A stretch of 37,144 nt of DNA from Butyriboletus loyo (Eukaryota > Basidiomycota > Agaricomycetes > Boletales > Boletaceae), in NCBI GenBank assembly GCA_038093515.1, contig JBBPSI010000232.1, forward strand, positions 1-37,144. The letters are read 5' to 3'. Under the pieces are notes generated by a model. That model worked only from the letters and a program-made list of their open reading frames with translations, searched no databases and was not told the origin of the DNA. The position numbers and the translations under genes are program-made. Shown here in pieces: positions 29,785-37,144 of this stretch (positions are counted from its first letter, which is position 1; each line of letters opens with the position of its first letter).

Positions 29785-31326
29785 TTAATTGTATGGTGGA
29801 TCGTAGTTTATCATACCAGTGCTACGCGGTCGTGGCTTTCCCCACGTTTGAGTCTGTTGTCTAGAGCGGGGTTTGGGGCCGTTCCAGCCGGGGATCGTTG
29901 CAAAGGTGCACATGCCCGTGGGGTGGGTGTATGAGTGGCATATGGTGCAGGGGGCGAGGCGGGTTGGGATCCCAGTTCCATCCATTTCGGAGGGGTACTG
30001 TAGTGCTGCCAGCATGATTCGGATTTTCGTCCATGCGGACGCATTGAGGGATGGGGGGGCATTGGATAAGACGTTGAATCAGGGTGTGAGTATTCCCCCT
30101 GTGATTTTGAAATCAACTCGTTCGATGTGTACTGTGTTAATGAAGGTGTGAATGGCAGTGAGGAGCCTTGGCCTAGACTCGTCCAATGCATAGGTGGGGT
30201 CATGTTGGTGGACGAGGATTTCTATCATATGTTGTACGTCTTGCTGGGACCATGCACGTTTAGTGGTTTCTCGCACTACGTTTTCGTCATGAGTTGTGAA
30301 GCCCCCTAGACAGAGTAGGAGTGCTGGCGGGGTTGTGACTGTTAGGGATCTTGCTTCGAAGGTGACAGTTTGTGTGGACCATATGCGTTCTTGTACAATG
30401 GTGTCTGCAACGGCTCAGGGGATATTAGAAACTAGGAATGCATTTGGGAGTGGACCGTTGTGGTTTGGGGGTGGGCTAGGAGGCGAGACATGTATCTGGG
30501 TGTCCAGGTGCTTGGCGATGACAGCTATTTCGGTGATTGTGGAGCGGATCTTTCCAGCTAGGATCGGGGCTTCTTTCGTTGGGTTTTCTCCCGACCATGC
30601 AAAGGGGCGGACAAGGAATTTGGGGTCCTGTGTTCGGAACCATTTTTCTAGGAGGTTGTGGTCCAAATTCTCGATAAGTTCGGTAGCACTGAGCAGCTCT
30701 ATGGTCGGGAAGCCTTTCTCCGGAGCACAGGTGAATTTTGCGCCATGGGCGCTTGACAGGTTTGCTGGCGTGCGTTGGGCCATGGCATTCCTGTTGCTTT
30801 TGCTAACGGCTAGGAATTCTCTCGTTTGTGCCTCGTCTGTAGGTGGGTGGTTAGGTTTATTTCAATTCAGGTGGGTGGGGGTTACCGTACAGTCTGGTTG
30901 CGGTGTGGTGTCAGCCGTCTCAGGCGGGTGGATGTGCAGTGATGGGGTGATGTTGGAGGGGTGGGTGGCAAGGGGTTGGTTGGTTTCCATTCGCATCTCC
31001 AGTTGGACATCAGTGCTAGGAGCATGGATAGATCCTTGTATTCCCTGTTCTTGGGTCGACAGGTCAGGGTCGTCAATTATTATGTCATCTCTGGGGGAGT
31101 GGGCGGTGGTTGGTGAGGGGGAAGGAGAGGGTTCATCCTGCGTCAACAGGGGGTTGCGAGGGGATGGGGATGGTGTGTTGAGAAGACTCCCGGTTGGGGA
31201 TTTGTCCTCGTCCGTGTCGATGTCTGCAAAGGAGGGGGAGAAGAATTGGTGATTTCCGAGTGCTGGGTTGGCGTAGGGGGTTCGTGGGGTGTTGTTTGAT
31301 TTTTGGGTGTGTTGGGGGCCTGTCAT
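29785..31326 (-). pseudogene. LINE ORF1b: second ORF1 (Gag-like) protein with three in-frame TGA codons
   Basis: One frame runs through 513 codons from the ATG at 31326 to TAA at 29785-29787, interrupted only by TGA at 30862-30864, 30415-30417 and 30079-30081. It has a Pro/Ser/Thr-rich N-terminus. Next come GFPTIELL and LIENLDHNLLEKW, then an RRM-like strand-helix segment (NAFLVSNIP, stop, then VQERIWSTQTVTF). A CCHC zinc knuckle CTICHSYTHPTGMC is followed by PGWNGP. The protein should bind element RNA. It aligns along its length with ORF1a. Each stop could derive from CGA (Arg) by one C-to-T change. As written it cannot make a full-length product without readthrough. Confidence 0.75.
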
Positions 31327-31462
31327 AGCGGTGGGTTGTCAGACAGGATAGTAGGCGAGGGGGTGGCCTTAGGGCTTTATCTTATTTATCGTAGCTGTAC
31401 AACGTGTTATCGCTATCTTGTGATACATTTCGGTTGGTTCTGTACCTGTTACACAGCGGGGT
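31327..31462 (-). other. Spacer between ORF1a and ORF1b
   Basis: 136 nt with no overlap or stop-start coupling between the two ORF1 frames. Nothing else seen. Confidence 0.5.
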
Positions 31463-32440
31463 TTAACCATAAATCGATTCTAGCTCATGTAATCTTTCCA
31501 ATTCTTCCTCATGTTTCTTTTTAAGCTGTCTGTCTGCCATGATATCGCTTAGGGTGACAGGGTGGGCGTTGGGTCTGAGATGTGTGTGGCGAGGGCCATT
31601 CCATAACGGTGTTGATTTGAAGGGGCAGGAGGGGGCGGAGTGTGTTGTGCCATGGCATGTGGCGCATGTCATTGTTGGTATCATTCGTATGGTGGTGTTG
31701 TGGGGGAGTCCATCTAGTGTCAGGGATTGGACGAGTTTGCGGATGTGGACCCACGTGTTGGGGGATGATGATGGGTTTGTTGCTGTGATGCTGATGATGT
31801 TTGGTGGGGAAGGGGTGTCGGGGTCGAAAAGTAGACTTGTTGCCGCTATCGAGTCGTGTAGTTTTTCTATGGCATTGTCCACATTTGGGGATTTTCGATC
31901 TGGGTCCAGCTTAGCTCGTAGTTGCTCCATGACTGGGGGTTGGAACCATTTGTGGCAGATGGCGGTGAGGATTTGCAGTTTGTGATTGTGGGGGGGGAAG
32001 TTTAGGACGTGGAAGGTAATGTCCTTGAAGGACCAGATTCGTTGTTCGAGGAGTTGCTCAAGATGAGCAGGGGAGATGTCTGTTAGTAGGAAGGATTTGT
32101 GCGAGGGTTCACTTGCGGATTTCGGATTTTTGGATGCTGGGGGGAGGATGTTTGGGCAGTTCGGAGGGGGTGTTGTCAGGATGTCGGCGATGTGGGTGAA
32201 GAGGAGGTAGAGGAGCAGTTCGGTCCTTCCTGAGTCCGGGTCACCATTGAAACCGAAGACTTGGATTAGGGCTTTTGGGTGGGGGATAGCAGTCCAGTAG
32301 GTTCTGGAGTTGTGGTCCATATGGTCTAGGGGTTGGTTCTCGTTGGCGTAGCAGATCTCGGGGAATCCTCCTGGTGGGGTAGGGATATATTTGAGGCGCG
32401 GTTCATGATGGGGCTGCTGGAATTGGGGGGTGGGCATCAT
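31463..32440 (-). CDS. LINE ORF1a: Gag-like RNA-binding protein
   Basis: This is an intact 325-residue frame. GGFPEICY and LDHMDHNSRTYW precede PKALIQVFGFNGD. An RRM-like segment follows (SFLLTDISPAHLEQLLEQ, RIWSFKDITFHVLNF). A CCHC knuckle, CATCHGTTHSAPSC, is followed by LWNGP, and a charged C-terminal helix (QLKKKHEEELERLHELE) is likely coiled coil for oligomerisation. It should coat the LINE RNA with ORF2. Two ATGs start it (MMPT) and the first is taken. No internal stop, unlike ORF1b. Confidence 0.85.
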   Translation of the reverse strand: MMPTPQFQQPHHEPRLKYIPTPPGGFPEICYANENQPLDHMDHNSRTYWTAIPHPKALIQVFGFNGDPDSGRTELLLYLLFTHIADILTTPPPNCPNILPPASKNPKSASEPSHKSFLLTDISPAHLEQLLEQRIWSFKDITFHVLNFPPHNHKLQILTAICHKWFQPPVMEQLRAKLDPDRKSPNVDNAIEKLHDSIAATSLLFDPDTPSPPNIISITATNPSSSPNTWVHIRKLVQSLTLDGLPHNTTIRMIPTMTCATCHGTTHSAPSCPFKSTPLWNGPRHTHLRPNAHPVTLSDIMADRQLKKKHEEELERLHELESIYG

Positions 32441-32946
32441 TTATTATGCAGGTTTAGATGTACTGACATTTTATGGGGCTCGACATGACATTTCGTCTGA
32501 AAGTAGTATACCAGATTGGCTAGGTGTGTCGTAGTTTCGGGGTGTCTATCCTGGGTGTTGGCTGTATGTCTCATCCGTTATCATGGTGTCAGTATTTGAG
32601 GGCGTTGGTTCGGCTTATCTTTGCATATTTGTTTATCTTTTCACAGATGGGTTTGTGGGGTCACCCTGTTGTTCGTTGTGGGTAGGTCGCTTGTGTGGTG
32701 GGTTGGGGGTGGATGCGACATTGTGCTTCATCTGGTGTTTCTCATGTTTCTTTCATGCCTCTTAGATGGTGGGAGCTCGATAGTTTATTGGTGTGTCTGT
32801 GTTTATTTCGTATAGAGTTATTTCTCTTTTATTTGGGAGGGGGGGGGGCCAGGCAGTCGCCTTCCTCTTTTTTTTTTGGCCTTGCCAGCCTTCTTAAGGC
32901 GTGGGAAAACCTGCCATGGTTGTGGTTCAGGTTCAAGGAGCCCCCC
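32441..32946 (-). other. LINE 5' UTR
   Basis: 506 nt. The 5' terminus (minus GGGGGGCTCC) directly abuts the target duplication, so the copy is not 5' truncated as far as the flanks show. It contains a C/A-rich tract (32830-32878). An internal promoter is expected here by analogy with other LINEs, but no motif is certain. Confidence 0.7.
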
Positions 32947-32959
32947 GTCGGTGAGTTTT
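32947..32959. repeat. LINE target-site duplication, 5' copy
   Basis: gtcggtgagtttt, followed by gctggcagtgt, as in the empty sites of units 1 and 2 (gctgacagtgt in unit 1). Confidence 0.85.
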
Positions 32960-33479
32960 GCTGGCAGTGTGATTGAGCGGCGAGGTCGTGTGCTGATCGG
33001 CGTTGGTGACGAAGGGCAGTGGCATATTTTTGGCATTGGTGCGCACTTGCGTAAATCTCCAGTGCAGCGATTGATTTGACCACCCCTATTCACTCCCAAA
33101 ACCCCCGTCCATCTCAGAATTTATGATACTGCTTGACTGGAATCGTTGTCAACTCTCTTTCTCTCGCAAAACTCATCCCATTCGACTTTCTTGTTTGTGG
33201 AACGATCCTTTGGTACACCTTTTCCTCGCGTGCCCCCATCGTCCTCAAATGCGCTTTCTTTTAAACACCGGTTTGTTTGTACGTCTGTCAAATCTATCTC
33301 TTTCGATACACTGGAAGTTGGTCCGCAACATTCTAGCGCACTCATCTCTGTCTGTGTCATCTGGTTCCCGGCATCAACAGACGAGTATTTTCTCATCGTG
33401 AGCCCCTCGTACGATCTGATCGCTTCCCCCACCCGCGTCTAGCCCATACCAAATGGACCATTGTGCTTCTAAACCATCT

Positions 33480-34440
33480 CATGGCTCCAATTCCGCACCT
33501 CTCCTCTCTTTGATCACACCGAGTCCCGACCTACCACCTCTTTGGATCACTTGCCTGGCTTCTGGGACACCACCATCCCCGCGAAATACTAAGTAGCACT
33601 CGTATCTGAGCTGACTTCCTCTTCTGAGCGTAAAAAATGGCACGGGGTTGTCAGCGAGGCTGGCCAGGGGGATGAACAATGCAAAGCCCCCACGACCATG
33701 CCCAAGTCCCACGCGGAACAAGTATCCAAGGCGGCCTTACCCCTGGATCGATCGAGCGGGCGTATAGTTGTGGGTCGATCGTACTGTGCGGACGTGGGAC
33801 GTCGATTCGGGTGTGTATCGATACGATCGTGCGTCTTTCATCCGTTCCCTGCTACCCTTTTGGGGGTATGTCGATAACTGATCACATGCTGGTTTCCGTT
33901 GTCATTTCTATTTATTTATTTCTTCGTCTTTGTTGTCTAGACTTGAACGACCGATGCTCGAGCTGGTGGTTACTGACAGACACCGTCCTTTCACCCTGTA
34001 TGCGCCAGACCGTCTCCATCTTTGACATCCATTCGCCCTCGCTTGCGAATAGAGCCGGAACGCACATGTACCCTGCCATACTATCATTTCCGGTACCGCA
34101 CCGACCTTTCCTTGATCGTCAGCGCCAACGAAACCCTTCCCTCGCCCCCGACCCTGATTCGCACCCCATGTTCTGACTTGTGCCTACGACGGGATTGCTC
34201 ATCTCTGCGATCTCCGAAACCTCAAGAGCGCAATCGCAAGCATAAAAAGCATGAGATGGTGCCCCCAAAAATCCTGAGTATCGATTGGGTGGGTGAAGTC
34301 GTTGGCGTGGGTGACGAGGGTGGAGTAGAGGTATGGCGGGTTGGTCAAGGGATCGACTATTCACCTAGTGAAACGTGGGTATCCTACATCTGGTTCGATG
34401 TCCTGGGGCATACAGGCCGAAGATGGATGTAATGCAGATA
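33480..34440 (+). pseudogene. YTM1/WDR12-like pseudogene, longest copy (unit 4)
   Basis: This copy keeps more of the parent gene. Successive frames give SSSERKKWHGVV, a SHAEQVSKAALPLDRSSG segment, ERAYSCG, then WVDRTVRTWDVDSGV (33773-33817), TVSIFDIHS (about 34008-34035), CAYDGIAHLCDLRNLKSAI (about 34180-34240) and KILSIDWVGEVVGVG with GVEVWRVGQG (about 34266-34350). This order matches the C-terminal WD repeats of YTM1/WDR12, a Nop7-complex subunit in 60S ribosome assembly. At least three frame changes and several stops separate the pieces, though some gaps could be introns. A degraded gene is most likely. Confidence 0.45.
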
Positions 34441-35403
34441 TCGACGTACTTTCTTTGTATAAAGATGTGGAGGTACGAGAAGTGAAAAAGAGAGAAGAAA
34501 GCGAGGCATTGCATTCATAGAATCATCAGCTTAGCGATAGATGTAAAACATGAAATATCGATACGACCACGTATGATCATGTATGCCTCCCACTACTTAC
34601 ATATGGGATCCTACACGTCGCGCAATGCTATGTCCTCATGCAAAGCCTGTGAGCACATTCGCTTGGGGTCGGTGATCTGTTTTGATGCCCGCTGAGATAT
34701 TCGAACTGCTGATCCGGTCCGCTTGAACGATCAGACAACAGTATGGTCAACGAGCTGAATCCCACAAGAACGCCGAAAGCAGCATCTTTTAGTCTGCTAC
34801 GCAGAACGTGTGTTATGGTGCGAGCAAGACAAGGTGGATCGGTGGTTACAGCCAGGGGCACTCCTATCTAGCTAGTTCCGCGTCAGCGTCGATCGTCAGA
34901 TGGAAGCATACTCGTCACACGTCACATCAATGTCTGCCAGCTTGAACCAACCTTTGATTGTGGTAAATATGCTTCTGGAGTGAGACCGCTCGCTGTTCGG
35001 GAGGGTGATGGAATGCACGCATTTTTTAGGAGCGGGGTGGGTCTGGTGTGGATTGTAAACCGATCGTGAAACGAGTGCTGGAGTCAAGATATGATGAACA
35101 CTCACAGATCTCAGGGTAGAACGACCCTTGGCAATGAGGCAAAATGTCTTGTTGACCGCTTGTCTGGTCGTCGCAACAAGGTCACTTGGGTTGGGTGCGA
35201 GTAAAGATAAGCGCCAAAGGCACGAGGCAGTTGCGACCCATATAGAGAATAAGGAAACGTGTTTATGGAGCAGCTTTGCGCACCACGAGTTGAACCGAAA
35301 CCATCTTTCTTGCACTCTTTGAACTCCACGGACAGCGTACCATCGCAGAGGATGTCATCAACAAAGACCAGTGTGTAGCAACTCTGAACAGTGATAGTGT
35401 TGC
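34441..35403. other. Upstream region of WD40 copy 4
   Basis: It contains a minus-strand hydrophobic frame (34628-34861, TTDPPCLARTITHVLRS then FGVLVGFSSLTILL), related to the start of the 4943-5340 frame in unit 1. A block is shared with unit 3 (34970-35200), and the conserved 180 bp precede the WD40 ATG. No complete gene is supported. Confidence 0.35.
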
Positions 35404-37144
35404 ATGCTAACAATCCAGCAAGACCCAACAGTAGTACTTGACACCGGTCGCGATGATTTAGTGTGGGCAGTCGCATTCCAGTCTGATGGAAAGCATCTTT
35501 TGGGTGGGGGTAGCGATGGCATTCGACGATGGCGACTTGAAGACAATCAAGAGGTCGGAAACCAAATGGGAATGAACATGAATGCCATCAGTGTGTCAAG
35601 AGATCACCAGTGGATAGTGTGTGGCGCTGAGGAGGGCGCAAGCGTGTGGGACGCAGAGCTGCACACAAAGGTCATCGAGGTGGAGGGCGGAAATCCGGTG
35701 TATGCGGTCGATGTCTCACCAGATTCGACCACGTTTGCCACTGGGACTGGTAAGACAGCGAGCATTTGGAGCATAACAACAGGGGAGAGACTCGTCGGCC
35801 CACTCCAACATGACAAAGATGTCAATGGAATCAAATTCTCCCCAAATGGCGAGCGCATCGCCACTTGCTGCTGTAGGGGCTCGATCCGCATTTTCGACAT
35901 TCACAACAGCGACGAACTCGTCACAATTGAGACTGAAACAACCTTATTTCTCATAGCCATTCCACTTGCATGGTCCAGTGACAACCAGCAACTTTTTGCG
36001 GCAACTGACGACCGCAAAATCAAGTCTTTCGCTGTGTCCATGGGATCCCAGGTCGCCGAGTCACCAGCTTTCGACAGCGTCGACTCCATCGCTCTAGCAG
36101 CAAATGGCAAATTCATTGCCACATATAGAATGTCTTCCATCTTCTTCCTGGACATGTCGACTCTGACTCAGATTGGCTCTGACATTGAGGACAGTAGTCA
36201 GATATACTCGATCGCCCTCTCCCCAGATGATACATATTTGGCCACTGGACGACAGGATGGAAAAGTCTCTGTGCGTGCCCTTGGTCATATTCTCCCAGAG
36301 TCATATGGTCCTTTCCATGTAAGTATTTGGCTATTCTATCAAACCATCTCATGACACACAATATCAGACATCAACTAGTGATCTCGAGGTATCCACTCGC
36401 TCTGTTCCCGTTCGACGCGAGTTCTCACGATATCATAGCATGACGTCCCCGACCGAGCACGCCAGCTCCCGAATTCAACTTTGAAGAGGTTCGTGGCCAC
36501 CTCATTCTGTTTCTTGCTTCTATATTGAAGCTACTGCAGCCACCATCCCCGACCGACGCTGCCGATCCCCGGGAGCTACCGCCACTCGACTCCCCTACAG
36601 AGGCACGTCCCGAGTCGCAGATTCGCTCAATATTCAAAAAGCTGCTACCGCGAAAAAGTGAGGACGCCACTTCACACAAGCCAGGTCGACGTTTCGGAAA
36701 GGCACGCCAACCCGCCGCTCATCGATCTCACTCCCCAGCGAGAGTAGATACCACAACCGAGGGCCCTTCGTGGATGGCTGCGGGTCAACGTAAGCGAGTG
36801 AGTATTCTTCCTTGCCTAGACAATCAGACGCGCGCTATCTAACATTTCATCTTAGCGAACGACTACAGGATATGCCAGAAACCGACAGGTTCGTTACTAT
36901 TTCTTGGATTTGTATACAGGAACTCATCAGATACTACAGCCTAAACCTCCTAGAAGGCCACTACTGCTCCTAAACATCCAAATGAAGATGCCTCTCGCAG
37001 CGGAGAGCATGCTGCAGATCCAAAGGTAACAGACCCAGTATGCCTCTTCCTGGTCATGTAGGCCTCGTCACCACAGCTCACGTCCTATTAGACGCAACCA
37101 CTACCAGCGAACGATCCATCTGACCCCTCGGCCCCGGGGGTCCG
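35404..37144 (+). CDS. WD40-repeat protein, copy 4 (tail frameshifted, cut by window end)
   Basis: Exon 1 (35404-36318, 305 codons) is an intact propeller like the other copies. Intron 1 is 36319-36438. Exon 2 (36439-36488) is 50 nt, one base shorter than in copy 3 (ccccgacc for ccccggacc), shifting the frame. Intron 2 is again 51 nt. Exon 3 is 36540-36797. Exon 4 from 36856 carries a net +2 change before the PNHPNKD-equivalent. The conserved end of exon 4 and the start of exon 5 are readable before the window ends. Expression would give the propeller with an altered tail, so it may be a pseudogene in progress. Confidence 0.65.

Larger units (their letters stand above)
24219..32946 (-). mobile_element. 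Full-length LINE (non-LTR retrotransposon, 8.7 kb)
   Basis: On the minus strand the order is 5' UTR, ORF1a, ORF1b, small frame, ORF2 (endonuclease, reverse transcriptase, RNase H, zinc finger), 3' UTR and poly-A (T14 on the plus strand, 24219-24232). A 13-bp duplication, gtcggtgagtttt, flanks it (24210-24222 and 32947-32959). Unit 1 (about 9558-9571) and unit 2 (17547-17560) show the target without the insertion. The domain order is that of Tad1/L1-like fungal LINEs. The extra ORF1 is unusual. Confidence 0.95.
17609..33014 (+). repeat. Segmental repeat unit 3 (contains a LINE insertion)
   Basis: Third unit. Removing the LINE and one target-site copy leaves about 6.7 kb, close to unit 1. From about 22970 to 24210 it is especially close to unit 1 (8320-9560), closer than unit 2 is. 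Confidence 0.8.
33015..37144 (+). repeat. Segmental repeat unit 4 (cut by the window end)
   Basis: Fourth unit. It matches the others at 33015-33790, is replaced by a longer YTM1-like stretch at about 33787-34440, then rejoins the standard unit for the WD40 gene. It lacks the DUF6533-like block. Confidence 0.75.

Noticed and set aside
1..37144. Prokaryotic-style systems (CRISPR array, toxin-antitoxin, defence island)
   Set aside because: Introns, LINE and LTR elements and WD40 genes show a fungal nuclear sequence. No direct-repeat array with regular spacers was seen.

Overview
The window looks like an accessory, transposon-rich locus of a filamentous basidiomycete, probably an agaricomycete. 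The order Boletales is my guess from family resemblance only. The reasons are short introns (46-60 nt, GTRNGT donors, CTNAC-like branch sites), WD40 genes and multi-pass DUF6533-like genes of types common in those genomes, a Ty3/Gypsy-type LTR element, and a LINE with endonuclease, reverse transcriptase and RNase H. No tRNA, rRNA, CRISPR or bacterial operon was seen.

Layout. 1-2710 is the 5' part of a minus-strand LTR retrotransposon (start of Pol with protease, Gag, leader, 244-bp LTR). From 2711 to the window end there are four head-to-tail copies of a mosaic unit of about 6.7-8 kb: unit 1 at 2711-9618, unit 2 at 9619-17608, unit 3 at 17609-33014 (inflated by an 8.7-kb LINE) and unit 4 from 33015. 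A complete unit holds, in order: a conserved block with a minus-strand frame; a broken YTM1/WDR12-like WD40 fragment (+); a DUF6533-like membrane-protein fragment (+); minus-strand hydrophobic frames (units 1, 3 and 4); a WD40 gene (+); and a minus-strand multi-exon gene of unknown function. Unit 2 also has about 2 kb of foreign sequence (14267-16335) splitting the last exon of that unknown gene.

The central genes are the four WD40 paralogs. Comparing the copies gives a six-exon model. Copies 2 (11951-13845, 520 aa) and 3 (20682-22570, 518 aa) are intact. Copies 1 and 4 keep the whole propeller exon but have frameshifts in the tail exons. Differences between copies concentrate beside the first strand of several blades, where three sites carry four different residues in four copies. 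That looks like diversification of a recognition surface, as in fungal HET/NLR WD repeats, but no effector or NTPase domain is present.

The LINE (24219-32946, minus) is flanked by a 13-bp target duplication, and units 1 and 2 preserve the empty site. It encodes two ORF1-type proteins that resemble each other: ORF1a, intact, and ORF1b, in one frame broken by three stops that are all TGA. ORF2 is a 1690-codon open frame whose endonuclease has lost its catalytic GDFN aspartate. This copy is structurally complete but probably unable to cleave its own target.
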